Source: an uncultured Clostridia bacterium (lineage in GTDB: Bacteria > Bacillota > Clostridia > RUG12999). From it: a stretch of 64,000 bases of DNA. A program made the position numbers and the translations under genes. Where the stretch lies: contig CAMNSU010000004.1 of the NCBI GenBank assembly GCA_946555455.1, positions 1 through 64,000 on the forward strand, read 5' to 3'. Below, piece after piece: positions 32,880 through 41,464 of the stretch (positions within the stretch are counted from its first letter, which is position 1; the number at the start of each line of letters is the position of its first letter). The notes beneath the pieces were generated by a model, which saw only the letters and a program-made list of their open reading frames with translations, made no database searches and had not been told where the DNA came from.

Positions 32880-35310
32880 CTGCCGCGACCTCCTTTTGTT
32901 GTTTCATGGTATCCATATCCACGCTTGCGGCAATGTCGCCGTAGAGCACGCCGTGCACTTCTGCGTCAACTCTGCCGGAAATTTGCCCGCGTACGCGTCC
33001 GTCCAAATAAATCCTGCCGCTGCCTAAGCGGATGGGCTGCGGCGTTTTCATCTGGAACGCCGTCCGTTCAATGATGCTGTCGCCCAGCAGCATGATACCG
33101 GGCAGCACTGCCATAACCAAAATGATGGAAATGATGGTGCCGCGTCCGAGACACTGTCCAATTGCATAAATAACAGGCTGGGACGTGAGTTTGCTAATCA
33201 AAATACCGGCGGACGCCAAAATACCGCCGCTTGTCACAATGGTCGGGAAGGATTGGTTCAGCGTTTCCACCATTGCCGCCCGCCGTTCCATCACTTTTTT
33301 CAGTTCCAGATAGCGGTTGGAAATCACGATAGCATAGTCAATGTTCGCGCCCATCTGAATGGAACTGACAATCAGGTATCCCAAAAAGTGAATGGGCGTG
33401 CCGTGCAGATAGGGGAAGGTGAAGTTCATCCAGATACTGCCTTCAATCACCAGCACCAGCAGCACCGGCAGTCCTGCCGATTTGAAGGTGAACAGCAGCA
33501 CGATAATGACGAACAAAATGGACAGTACGCTGATGATAATGTTGTCGCGCGCAAAGGAGGAGGACAAATCCGACGCGTTGGTGGAGTTGCCAGCGAGTAG
33601 GAAATTGTCGCCGTAGTATTTGCGCACAATGTCATGCACTTTGTCCAGAAACGCAAAGGTTTCTTCGCCTTCCTCCGGCAGATTCAGGTTCACCAGCAAA
33701 CGGGTATAGTGTTCGCCCTGCAACTGCGCTTTTGCGTCCGTCAATTGTTCGTGCAGGTCGTCCAACTCTTTTGCCACCTCGTCGTCCAAAGTGACATAAC
33801 CCTCCTGTTTTTGGTCATAGAGAAACAGAAACATGTCAATCAGCGGCACACGGTAGTTGTCAATGTTGCTCACAATCTGTCCGTAGTTTTCGTGTTTGAC
33901 GGCATAGGCGGTGTAGAGCAGCCGTCCTGTCTCCACGTCTTGGTCCAGCAATTCGGCAAACTGCCGCGGCGACAGCCGGTCAGTCAATATGTAACCGTCT
34001 TGCGCCTCAGTATTGGCAAGCCCCAGCGCATAGTCCACCTCATTGCACGATTCCAGTTCCCGCAGCAGCGCGCCTTCTTTTTCATAGTCGCCCACCGGCA
34101 CCATCACCGCCATTACATTGGTGTCGCCGAAGTTCTTTTCAATCATTTCCGCGGCAATTTGCGCCTCATTTTTCTTTTCGGTTTCCAAAATACTCTCGCC
34201 ATAGGCATAGGGGCAATGGTTGGAGAAATGAAAACCGAGCAGCAGCAGCGGCACAAACAGCGGTACAATCACAAACCGCAGTTTGGTCACGGTTTTACCC
34301 CATGGCGTGATGTTGGGCACGAAATTGCGGTGGTGCGTTTTGTCAATCCATTTGTTCAGCAGCATGAGCAGTCCGGGCATGAGCGTGAACACGGACAGCA
34401 GCGAAAAGAAAATCGCTTTAATCAGCACAACGCCCAAATCCGCGCCGATTTTGAACTGCATGAACATCATGGCAAGCAGACCCGAAATGGTGGTCAGCGA
34501 ACTGGAGGAAATTTCGGGAATCGCCTTGCTCAGCGCCTGAATACACGCTTCCCGCGGCGCCAGCGTTTCCCGTTCCTCACTGTAGCGGTGGCACAAGATA
34601 ATCGCATAGTCAATGGCAAGCGCAAGCTGCAAAACCACCGCGACGGAATCGGTGATGAAAGAAATTTCGCCGAACAGGAAATTGGTCCCTTTATTCAAAA
34701 TCGCCGCCGCGCCGAAGGTCATGAGCAAAACCGGAATTTCCGCATAGGTGCGGGAGGTGAACAGCAGCACCAAAACGATAATTACAACGGCAATGAGAAA
34801 AATGAGATTCATTTCCGCGCCCAGCGTATCGGACAGGTTGTTGCCCACTTCGCCGCTTTCATAGAAATCATAGCCGGCAAACTGCGTTTTGAGTTCGTCC
34901 AGCGCTTTGGTGCTGATTTCGTCCTCCGCCTCGCCGTCAAAGGTGACGTCGAACATGGCGGCGGAATTTTGAAAATGGTCGGACGTTTCGTCAAACGCCA
35001 CGCCGGAAATTCCTTCTATCGCTTCAATTTTGGGCACCAATGCTTCCGCCTGCGGATAGGTGATGTTGGAAATCATCATGCGTACCGTGCCGTAGGTCGT
35101 GAACTCGTCCTCCATCACCGTCAACCCCTTGCGCGTTTCCGTGTCCTCCGGCAGATAGGCGGTGATATCGTCGTTGACGCTGACCCAGCCCTGCGCGATG
35201 ACGCTGAAAATGATACCGAAAATAAAAATCAGAAAGAACAGATTGCGTTTATCCACGATAAACGTTGCAAGCCGTTCAAAAAAGCTAGGTTTTTCCGTTT
35301 TATCGTTCAC
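32869..35310 (-). CDS. MMPL-type RND transporter with bactofilin-like C-terminal tail
   Basis: An 813-residue polytopic protein with two halves, each a large extracellular loop plus a six-helix bundle (12 helices in all). ALAIDYAIILCHRY and MGANIDYAIVISNRY are the paired Asp-Tyr motifs of the MMPL/RND proton relay. The last 60 residues (about 755-793, SGRIYLDGRVRGQISGRVDA...) repeat the G-x-V-x-G-x-I pattern of bactofilin-like beta-solenoids, an unusual addition. A GTG start follows AAAGGAGGAG and overlaps the stop of the gene before it. A TetR regulator is divergent. Likely exports a lipid, drug or peptide; the substrate is unknown. Confidence 0.85.
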   Translation of the reverse strand: MNDKTEKPSFFERLATFIVDKRNLFFLIFIFGIIFSVIAQGWVSVNDDITAYLPEDTETRKGLTVMEDEFTTYGTVRMMISNITYPQAEALVPKIEAIEGISGVAFDETSDHFQNSAAMFDVTFDGEAEDEISTKALDELKTQFAGYDFYESGEVGNNLSDTLGAEMNLIFLIAVVIIVLVLLFTSRTYAEIPVLLMTFGAAAILNKGTNFLFGEISFITDSVAVVLQLALAIDYAIILCHRYSEERETLAPREACIQALSKAIPEISSSSLTTISGLLAMMFMQFKIGADLGVVLIKAIFFSLLSVFTLMPGLLMLLNKWIDKTHHRNFVPNITPWGKTVTKLRFVIVPLFVPLLLLGFHFSNHCPYAYGESILETEKKNEAQIAAEMIEKNFGDTNVMAVMVPVGDYEKEGALLRELESCNEVDYALGLANTEAQDGYILTDRLSPRQFAELLDQDVETGRLLYTAYAVKHENYGQIVSNIDNYRVPLIDMFLFLYDQKQEGYVTLDDEVAKELDDLHEQLTDAKAQLQGEHYTRLLVNLNLPEEGEETFAFLDKVHDIVRKYYGDNFLLAGNSTNASDLSSSFARDNIIISVLSILFVIIVLLFTFKSAGLPVLLVLVIEGSIWMNFTFPYLHGTPIHFLGYLIVSSIQMGANIDYAIVISNRYLELKKVMERRAAMVETLNQSFPTIVTSGGILASAGILISKLTSQPVIYAIGQCLGRGTIISIILVMAVLPGIMLLGDSIIERTAFQMKTPQPIRLGSGRIYLDGRVRGQISGRVDAEVHGVLYGDIAASVDMDTMKQQKEVAADEQ

Positions 35311-35626
35311 CCGATTCTCCTCCTTTCACCGCCGGAACTGCTGTCCCGCGGACAAAAAATGTGTTGCGCGCCTCATGAATGGCGAGCGCAATATGACTGC
35401 TGTCCAGCACGCCTTCGGCGGTGTAGTCCAGCGTCCGCATACGCGTGACAATTTTTCCGTGCAGCCGGCACCGTCCTTTGCCGGTGAGACTGCCGGAAAT
35501 GGGTTCTTCGCGTTTTAATATGTATAAGGTGCCGCGAACGGCGCTGCCGGCAAGCTGCACATGCAAATCGCCGCATTTGGGTCCAAGCGGCGTTTCCATC
35601 ACGACATGATAGTGATATTCAGGCAC
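35300..35626 (-). CDS. small beta-rich protein at the head of the MMPL operon
   Basis: A 108-residue protein starting MPEYHYHVVMETPLGPKCGD with alternating polar and hydrophobic residues (GSLTGKGRCRLHGKIVTRM). It resembles no named family to me; its repeated G-x-L-x-G pattern is similar to the beta-solenoid tail of the transporter encoded next. The GTG at 35626 is 8 bases after AGAGG; another GTG lies three codons upstream. Its stop overlaps the transporter start by 11 bases, so it is part of the operon. Confidence 0.65.
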   Translation of the reverse strand: MPEYHYHVVMETPLGPKCGDLHVQLAGSAVRGTLYILKREEPISGSLTGKGRCRLHGKIVTRMRTLDYTAEGVLDSSHIALAIHEARNTFFVRGTAVPAVKGGESGER

Positions 35627-35684
35627 ACTGCCCACCTCTTTCCCATTATTCGTTTTGCAAAATCAGATGTCGCTCCAGTATTTC

Positions 35685-35713
35685 ATTATAGTGCGCGCCC
35701 GCCAAAAAAACAA
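35685..35713 (-). promoter_or_regulatory. promoter of the MMPL operon
   Basis: Minus strand TTGTTT (35713-35708) and TATAAT (35690-35685), 17-base spacer. A copy of CCGGACAAATGT lies at 35741-35752, upstream of it. Confidence 0.5.
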
Positions 35714-35840
35714 CGGTCAATTCGCCCCAGATGAGTAAAACCGGACAAATGTGGTATAAATGCAAAAGCGCTTGTCCGTGCGCGATATCAATGTTTTTGC
35801 AGGAAAAAATTGTTTTACACAGCGTTATTACAATTTTTGG

Positions 35841-35869
35841 TTGCAAAATTTGCCGGACAGATGTATAAT
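35841..35869 (+). promoter_or_regulatory. promoter of the TetR gene
   Basis: TTGCAA (35841-35846) and TATAAT (35864-35869), 17-base spacer. CCGGACAGATGT (35853-35864) overlaps the spacer and -10 and repeats the motif at 35741. Confidence 0.6.
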
Positions 35870-35974
35870 AAATGATAATGAAGCGGCGAGGTTTTGCTTC
35901 CGCCGCCCCCAATTGTCGCTACGACTATATCTCCCCCCCCCTAAATGTCCCCCGAGGTGCGCTCTGAATCTATC

Positions 35975-36065
35975 GCCCTTGAAAATGTCCTCCGGATTTG
36001 GGCTATGCCCAAATCCTCCCCCTCTTACTTTTTCTGAGGACGCGTGCCCCAGAGGCACATGGGGA
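35975..36065. repeat. TTGAAAATGTCC hairpin repeat, single copy
   Basis: Contains CTTGAAAATGTCCTCC, then a hairpin GGATTTGGGC-TAT-GCCCAAATCC, then CCCCCTCTTACTTTTTCTGA. The same unit occurs three times in tandem at 58980-59262. Between 35870 and 36200 no gene is visible. Confidence 0.7.
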
Positions 36066-36210
36066 ATGGGAAACGCAGCGGCAGCGAGGCTTCCGATTTC
36101 CCAGCGGGCAGATTCCGCTAGGAATCTACCCTCCTATTTCTTCTCCGCTGTTTGCCCCATTCCTCTTACAGAAGCCCCCTTTTTAAACACAAAAATTTGG
36201 AGTGATTATC

Positions 36211-36807
36211 ATGAAACATGAAGAAATTACCCTGCAAACAAAAAAGGCGTTTGCAGCGTCTTTGAAAAAACAAATGGAAAAAAAGTCCCTGTCCAAAATC
36301 ACCGTCAGTGAAATTGCCGCGGACTGCAATGTGAACCGCAAAACGTTTTACTATCATTTCAAAGATATCTATGATTTGCTGCAATGGATGTTGGAGCAGG
36401 AAGCCATTGCGGTGGTGAAGGAATTTGATTTGATGGTGGACTATGAAGAAGCGGTTGCGTTTGTGCTGGACTATGTGGACGAAAATCAGCACATTCTCAA
36501 ATGCGCCTGTGATTCCATGGGGCGCGGTGAACTGAAACGCTTTTTCTTCAATGATTTCATTGATATCACCACGTTGATTATCGACACGGAGGAACGGCGG
36601 CTCGGACAAAAACTGGACGCAGAATATAAAGCGTTTCTCTGTGAGTTTTTTACCGAGGCAATGGCGGGTACGCTGCTGCATCGGATTCAGGAGAAAAATA
36701 TCGGCAGCCGCCGGCAGCTGCTGACCTACATTCTTCACATCTATCGGGATTCCCTGCCGCATTTGATTGCTTCCGCGCCGCGCACAGAAACCGTTTCCGA
36801 AGAATGA
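36211..36807 (+). CDS. TetR-family regulator, DhaS-like
   Basis: A 198-residue protein with an N-terminal TetR HTH (about residues 8-54: TKKAFAASLKKQMEKKSLSK ... ADCNVNRKTFYYHFKDIYDL) and a helical ligand-binding domain of the DhaS/TetR_C_8 type. It probably represses or activates the divergent MMPL operon. The ATG at 36211 is 9 bases after GGAG. The leader is about 340 bases long and includes the repeat at 35975. Confidence 0.82.
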   Translation: MKHEEITLQTKKAFAASLKKQMEKKSLSKITVSEIAADCNVNRKTFYYHFKDIYDLLQWMLEQEAIAVVKEFDLMVDYEEAVAFVLDYVDENQHILKCACDSMGRGELKRFFFNDFIDITTLIIDTEERRLGQKLDAEYKAFLCEFFTEAMAGTLLHRIQEKNIGSRRQLLTYILHIYRDSLPHLIASAPRTETVSEE

Positions 36808-36829
36808 ACACTTTTTTTGCAAAAGCGGT

Positions 36830-36856
36830 TAGGCATATTCGACTCCCTTATGCCTA
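36830..36856. repeat. TAGGCA...TGCCTA intergenic repeat, short copy
   Basis: TAGGCAT (36830-36836) and ATGCCTA (36850-36856) flank ATTCGACTCCCTT. The inner part matches the complement-side core of the family at 5577. Confidence 0.5.
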
Positions 36857-36932
36857 TGCATACGAAATGAACAAAGGTGGCGGTGTTTTTTTCATGGATT
36901 GGTAGAAATTTATCGTATTTTGTAGAAAATGT

Positions 36933-36961
36933 TTGAAAAGTCATTATTTGTGTGATACAAT
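36933..36961 (+). promoter_or_regulatory. promoter of the purine permease gene
   Basis: TTGAAA (36933-36938), 17 bases, TACAAT (36956-36961). RNA start near 36968 gives a leader of about 165 bases. Confidence 0.6.
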
Positions 36962-36967
36962 GAAGGC

Positions 36968-37131
36968 GGAAAATTGTGCGCTTGTCTAAGGCGAGCATAA
37001 GGGAAATGCAGGCGGCGCACCAAGGGGTATACCGGACAGCAGCTGTCCCGAAAAAGGGCAGACGTCCGCATATTACAAAGGGGTCTGCCGGAAAAACGGC
37101 AGAAATAAAATGTAGGAGGGAGTTACAAAAC
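36968..37131 (+). promoter_or_regulatory. structured leader with mutually exclusive hairpins
   Basis: GGACAG/CTGTCC (37034-37039, 37043-37048) is one hairpin. GTCTGCC (37083-37089) can pair with GGCAGAC (37057-37063), while overlapping TCTGCCG (37084-37090) can pair with CGGCAGA (37097-37103). The two folds exclude each other, as in attenuators or riboswitches, and the ribosome site AGGAGGG follows at 37114. It does not match the purine riboswitch core I know. Confidence 0.5.
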
Positions 37132-38484
37132 ATGGAAAAACTGTTTCAACTGAAGAAACACAACACCAATGTGAAAACGGAAATTATCGCGGGTATTACG
37201 ACGTTCTTGGCAATGGCGTATATTCTTGCGGTAAATCCAAACTATCTCGGCGTGATTGACGGTGCGTCAAGAGGCGCGGTTTTTACGGCGACTGCGCTTT
37301 CGGCGGCAATTGCGACGTTATGCATGGCGTTTTTCTCGAACTATCCGGTTGCGCTTGCTTCGGGAATGGGGTTGAACGCGTTTTTTGCGTTTACGGTTTG
37401 CGGCGCAATGGGCTGTTCCTATGCAGTGGCACTGACGGCGGTTCTGGTAGAAGGCGTTATTTTTATCCTTCTTTCGCTGTGCAACTTTAGAGAAGCGCTG
37501 GTCAACCAGATTCCGAAAAACCTGAAATTCGGTATTACCGCCGGAATCGGACTGTTTATCACCATTATTGCGCTGATTAATTCGGGTGTTGTGGTAGCCA
37601 ATCCGGATACGACAGTCGGTATTGGTTCTTTCTCAAGTCCGCAGTTTGTACTGTCCATTGTGGGACTTTTGATTATCGGTATTTTGTATTATTTCAAGGT
37701 ACCGGGCAACATTCTGCTGGGTATCCTTGCGACATGGGTTCTTGGTATTATCGCGGACCTTTGCGGCTGGTATGTTGTTGACGTGGAAGCGGGCGTGTAT
37801 TCGCTGATTCCTTCCTTTACCGGATTCAGTCTGGAAGCGCCGACATTCTTCCATTTTGATTTCGGATATATCTGGAGCAATTTCTCTACCTTCTTGGTGA
37901 TTATGTTTACCTTCCTGTTCACAGATATTTTTGATACGGTAGGTACGTTGATTGGCGTTGCGGAAAAAGGCAATCTCTTAAATGAGAAAGGCGAACTGCC
38001 GCGCGCAAAAGGCGCACTGATGGCGGACGCGGTCGGTACAGTGGTAGGCGCGTGCCTTGGTACTTCCACGGTAACAAGCTATGTGGAATCCAGCGCGGGC
38101 GTTTCCGCCGGCGGAAGAACCGGTCTGACCTCTCTCACAACAGCGGTTCTGTTTATCGTTGCGTTGATTCTGTCCCCGATATTCCTTGCCATTCCTTCGT
38201 TTGCGACAACACCGGCAATGGTGTTCGTTGGTCTGCTGATGTTCAGCGCAGTGAAAAACATGGAATTTGACGGCGACATTGCCGACGTTATCGGCGGATT
38301 TGTTGCAGTTGTGTTTATGCCCCTGACATACTCCATTTCAAACGGTATTATGTTTGGAATGCTGTCTTGGGTAATTTTGAAAATCTGCACAGGCAAAATC
38401 AAAGACATTAAACCTGTTATGTGGATTTCAACTGCATTGTTTGCCCTGTATTTTGTATTGAAATTTATAGGAATTATTGCATAA
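37132..38484 (+). CDS. NCS2-family purine permease (PbuG/AzgA-like)
   Basis: A 450-residue permease with about 12-14 helices that imports hypoxanthine, guanine or adenine with protons. Family features are TEIIAGITTFLAMAYILAVNP near the start, ALASGMGLNAFFAF and the later TGTSTVTSYVESSAGVSAGGRTG-like motif (here LGTSTVTSYVESSAG). The ATG at 37132 follows AGGAGGG by 10 bases. A phosphoribosyltransferase gene follows, giving import plus salvage. Confidence 0.9.
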   Translation: MEKLFQLKKHNTNVKTEIIAGITTFLAMAYILAVNPNYLGVIDGASRGAVFTATALSAAIATLCMAFFSNYPVALASGMGLNAFFAFTVCGAMGCSYAVALTAVLVEGVIFILLSLCNFREALVNQIPKNLKFGITAGIGLFITIIALINSGVVVANPDTTVGIGSFSSPQFVLSIVGLLIIGILYYFKVPGNILLGILATWVLGIIADLCGWYVVDVEAGVYSLIPSFTGFSLEAPTFFHFDFGYIWSNFSTFLVIMFTFLFTDIFDTVGTLIGVAEKGNLLNEKGELPRAKGALMADAVGTVVGACLGTSTVTSYVESSAGVSAGGRTGLTSLTTAVLFIVALILSPIFLAIPSFATTPAMVFVGLLMFSAVKNMEFDGDIADVIGGFVAVVFMPLTYSISNGIMFGMLSWVILKICTGKIKDIKPVMWISTALFALYFVLKFIGIIA

Positions 38485-38546
38485 ATGTAGAAAACAAAGG
38501 AGAACCGGACTGCGTGCGGTCTCCGGAATCAATTTTTCGTATGACG

Positions 38547-38587
38547 CGCCTGAGACCGCTTGGCAGAACGCCAAGCAGTCTCAGGCG
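38547..38587 (+). promoter_or_regulatory. 18-bp hairpin between permease and phosphoribosyltransferase genes
   Basis: CGCCTGAGACCGCTTGGC (38547-38564) pairs with 38570-38587, one mismatch, loop AGAAC. Flanking GCGGTCTCCGG occurs at 38516-38526 and 38595-38605. No T tract, so it may be a processing or attenuation site rather than a terminator. Confidence 0.5.
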
Positions 38588-38640
38588 TATGTGCGCGGTC
38601 TCCGGTTTCCAAATGATGATTGAAGGGTCGTTTTTAGTTT

Positions 38641-39201
38641 ATGGGAAACGTATATGAAATGAAGATTGCGGGCGTGACGCGCAAGCTGCCGCTGTGCCCG
38701 CTGAATGATGAACTGCAAATCGGCGCGTTTGTGATGTTTGGTGATGTGGAACTGACGGTGGCGTGCGGGGCTGCATTGCTGGAAAAAGCGTCGGCGTTTG
38801 ACGTGATTTTAACAGCGGAAGCCAAAGGGATTCCGCTTGCCTATGAAATGGCGCGTCAGGCGGATTGCTGCCGCTACGTGGTAGCGCGCAAGGTGCCGAA
38901 ACTGTATATGCGCAACATCTTTTCGCGCGAAGTCAAGTCCATCACCACCGAAGCGTCGCAGGAACTGTTTTTGGACGGCGAAGAAGCGGAGCTGATGAAC
39001 GGACGGCGCGTGCTGATTGTGGACGACGTAATCAGTACGGGCGAATCGCTGGAAGCGGTGGAATACCTTGCACGTCAGGCGGGCGCGCAGATTGTGGGAC
39101 GCATGGCAGTGCTGGCGGAAGGCGATGCGCGCGGGCGGGACGACATTGTCACGCTGGGCGATTTGCCGCTGTTTGACAAGGACGGCAATCCGCTGGACTA
39201 G
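38641..39201 (+). CDS. purine phosphoribosyltransferase, adenine-type
   Basis: A 186-residue type I phosphoribosyltransferase. The PRPP-binding loop VLIVDDVISTGESLEAV (about residues 122-138) is clear, and KGIPLAYEMAR fits adenine phosphoribosyltransferases. It would convert an imported base to its nucleotide using PRPP. The ATG at 38641 has only a weak, distant GAAGGG; a second in-frame ATG six codons later (MKIAGV) is possible. A terminator follows. Confidence 0.82.
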   Translation: MGNVYEMKIAGVTRKLPLCPLNDELQIGAFVMFGDVELTVACGAALLEKASAFDVILTAEAKGIPLAYEMARQADCCRYVVARKVPKLYMRNIFSREVKSITTEASQELFLDGEEAELMNGRRVLIVDDVISTGESLEAVEYLARQAGAQIVGRMAVLAEGDARGRDDIVTLGDLPLFDKDGNPLD

Positions 39202-39248
39202 GCAAACAGAACTCAATTGAAAAAGCGTTTTGAATGATGAAATGATAT

Positions 39249-39288
39249 AAAAAAGAATCTCCTATTTTGAACAGGAGATTCTTTTTTT
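39249..39288. terminator. bidirectional terminator
   Basis: AGAATCTCCT (39254-39263) pairs with AGGAGATTCT (39273-39282), A tract before and seven T after. It separates the purine genes from the convergent pan operon. Confidence 0.85.
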
Positions 39289-39457
39289 GCTTATCCTAAT
39301 TTTCGTATGCTGCGGTAAAGTTACCGAAATTGGTTTTCTTTCCAATTATGGAGAAATCCGCGCGTACCCCAGAGGGTAACAAGGGGGACGGCATGACGGC
39401 GAGTGAAACGAGTCGGAGTACCACTCCGTGGCACACGTAAGTCCCTCTTTCGAGAAA

Positions 39458-39805
39458 TTACCGCGGGCGGTTTTGACTGTCCACATGCACGACCTTGGGC
39501 GACCATGCGTCTGCTTCCTCCGGCGACATCATGGCGTAGGCAATGATAATCACCGTATCGCCGCGGTGTACCAGCCGCGCCGCCGCGCCGTTGATGCAAA
39601 TCACGCCGCTGTTTGGTTCGCCGGCAATGATATAGGTTTCCAGCCGGTTACCGTTGTCCACGTCCAGCACCTGCACTTTTTGGTATTCGCGCAGACCGGA
39701 GAGCCGCAGCAGTTCGCTGTCAATCGTGATACTGCCGACATAGTTTAAATCCGCTTCTGTCACCACCGCGCGGTGGATTTTACCCGCCATCATTTCAATC
39801 TGCAT
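39458..39805 (-). CDS. panD: aspartate 1-decarboxylase
   Basis: Makes beta-alanine from aspartate for pantothenate. The 115-residue proenzyme cleaves itself at Gly-Ser in YVGSITID (around residues 23-24) to form a pyruvoyl group; NGAAARL and [10 protein letters not shown] are family motifs. GAAAGGAGG precedes the ATG. Last gene of the pan operon. Confidence 0.96.
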   Translation of the reverse strand: MQIEMMAGKIHRAVVTEADLNYVGSITIDSELLRLSGLREYQKVQVLDVDNGNRLETYIIAGEPNSGVICINGAAARLVHRGDTVIIIAYAMMSPEEADAWSPKVVHVDSQNRPR

Positions 39806-39822
39806 GTTGTTCGCCCTCCTTT

Positions 39823-40656
39823 CTAGTCCACAAACAGGTTGTCAATCAAACGCGTTGTGCCAAACCGTACCGCCAGCGCAAACATGCTGCACGGCTGTAC
39901 CGTGTCCAGCGGGCGCAGCGTTTCACGGCTGACATATTCAATATATTCCACGTCGCCGCCTTCCGCGGCAATCATGGTACGCATACCGTCTATCAATTGC
40001 GCCGCCGCCGTCACGCCCGCGTCCATTTGCGCCTGCGCCCAAGTTAAACTGCGGCTGAGCACCACGGCGCGCCGCCGTTCGTCCGCGCTTAAATATTGGT
40101 TGCGCGAACTTTTCGCCAGTCCGTCCGCTTCGCGTATGATGGGGCAGCCAATGATTTCTAAATCGAAATTTAATTCCCGCACCATCTTTTGCACCACCAA
40201 AAGCTGCTGCGCGTCTTTTTGCCCGAAATATGCCCGCTGCGGCTGCACCAAATGGAACAGTTTCGTCAGCACGGTCGTCACGCCGCGGAAATGTCCCGGG
40301 CGGCTTTTGCCGCACAGCGCGTCCGTGATACCGCCGGTTTCCACATAGGTGTCGTAGCTTTCCGGATACATCTCCTGCGCGGACGGCGCAAACACTGCTG
40401 CCGCCCCTGCATTCGCCGCCAATGCCGCGTCCGCGTCCAGCGTTCTGGGGTACGCTTCATAGTCCTCGCCGGGACAAAACTGCGTGGGATTGACAAACAC
40501 ACTCACCACCGTGACCGCGTTTTCTTTCACCGACCGCTGAATCAGCGACAAATGTCCTTCGTGCAGCGCGCCCATGGTGGGGACGAACCCAATCCCCTCC
40601 CCGCGGTGCGTCGCCGCAAATTGTTTCATATCTGCAATGGTTTTAATGATTTCCAT
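39823..40656 (-). CDS. panC: pantoate-beta-alanine ligase
   Basis: Joins pantoate and beta-alanine with ATP. The 277-residue protein carries [15 protein letters not shown] (HIGH-like ATP site, around residues 25-39), [16 protein letters not shown] and KSSRNQYLS (KMSKS-like). The ATG at 40654-40656 starts [10 protein letters not shown], the usual panC beginning, 10 bases after the panB stop; in-frame sequence upstream is panB read out of frame. Confidence 0.96.
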   Translation of the reverse strand: MEIIKTIADMKQFAATHRGEGIGFVPTMGALHEGHLSLIQRSVKENAVTVVSVFVNPTQFCPGEDYEAYPRTLDADAALAANAGAAAVFAPSAQEMYPESYDTYVETGGITDALCGKSRPGHFRGVTTVLTKLFHLVQPQRAYFGQKDAQQLLVVQKMVRELNFDLEIIGCPIIREADGLAKSSRNQYLSADERRRAVVLSRSLTWAQAQMDAGVTAAAQLIDGMRTMIAAEGGDVEYIEYVSRETLRPLDTVQPCSMFALAVRFGTTRLIDNLFVD

Positions 40657-40666
40657 GAATTCCGCC

Positions 40667-41464
40667 TCACATTCTCGTGTGTTCTTCCGCGGGGAACACG
40701 CCCCGCCGTACTTCGTCCGCATACGCCGCCACGCCTTGGCGAATGAGGTCGCCCACCGGCGCAAACTGTTTCGCAAACTTGGGCACGAAATCGCCGTACA
40801 TGCCCAGCATGTCCTGATAGACCAGCACTTGCCCGTCGCATAAATTGCCCGCGCCAATGCCAATCACAGGAATGGACAGCGTTTTGGACAATTCGCCCGC
40901 CAACGCTTTTGGAACGCATTCCACCACCAACGCATACGCGCCGGCTTGCTCCAATGCTTTTGCGTCCTCCACCAGCCGCGCCGCGCTTTCCTCCGTTTTG
41001 CCCTGATAGAGGAATCCGCCGAATTGGTTGACGGACTGCGGTGTCAAGCCCAAATGCCCCATCACGGGAATACCCGCGTCCACCATAGCGCGCACTTTGG
41101 GACAAACGCTTTCGCCGCCCTCCAGCTTCACGCTGCCCGCGCCCGCACGCATAAGCGCGCCCGCGTTTTCCAGCGCCGCGTCAATGCTGCCATGGTAGGA
41201 TAAAAAGGGCAGGTCGCCCACCACATGAGCGCGCTGCGCCCCGCGACGTACGGCGCTCACATGGTGTATCATGTCCGCCATGGTCACCTGTACCGTGTCC
41301 TCATATCCCAGCATGACCATGCCCAGCGAATCGCCCACCAAAATAGCGTCCACGCCGCTTTCGTCCATCAGCTTTGCCATTGTATAATCATAGGCGGTAA
41401 TCATCACGATTTTTTCGCCCGCCTGTTTTTTCTCTTCAAAAGTCCGTTTTGTGACCCGTTTCAT
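40667..41464 (-). CDS. panB: ketopantoate hydroxymethyltransferase
   Basis: Transfers a one-carbon unit from methylene-tetrahydrofolate to ketoisovalerate. The 265-residue barrel protein shows MITAYDYTMAKLMDESGVD, VGDSLGMVMLGY, KLEGG and VIGIGAGNLCDGQVLV, including the metal-binding Asp and catalytic Glu regions. Its start overlaps the panG stop by four bases. Confidence 0.97.
   Translation of the reverse strand: MKRVTKRTFEEKKQAGEKIVMITAYDYTMAKLMDESGVDAILVGDSLGMVMLGYEDTVQVTMADMIHHVSAVRRGAQRAHVVGDLPFLSYHGSIDAALENAGALMRAGAGSVKLEGGESVCPKVRAMVDAGIPVMGHLGLTPQSVNQFGGFLYQGKTEESAARLVEDAKALEQAGAYALVVECVPKALAGELSKTLSIPVIGIGAGNLCDGQVLVYQDMLGMYGDFVPKFAKQFAPVGDLIRQGVAAYADEVRRGVFPAEEHTRM

Noticed and set aside
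33634-35448. 604-codon plus-strand frame opposite the transporter gene
   Set aside because: Gln/His/Arg-rich shadow of a membrane protein gene; no start signal or domain.
35646-35912. 88-codon minus-strand frame between the MMPL operon and TetR
   Set aside because: Covers promoters and repeated motifs; no ribosome site.
36968-37131. Classic guanine/adenine riboswitch before the permease
   Set aside because: The three-way junction core sequences are absent, although another fold is possible.
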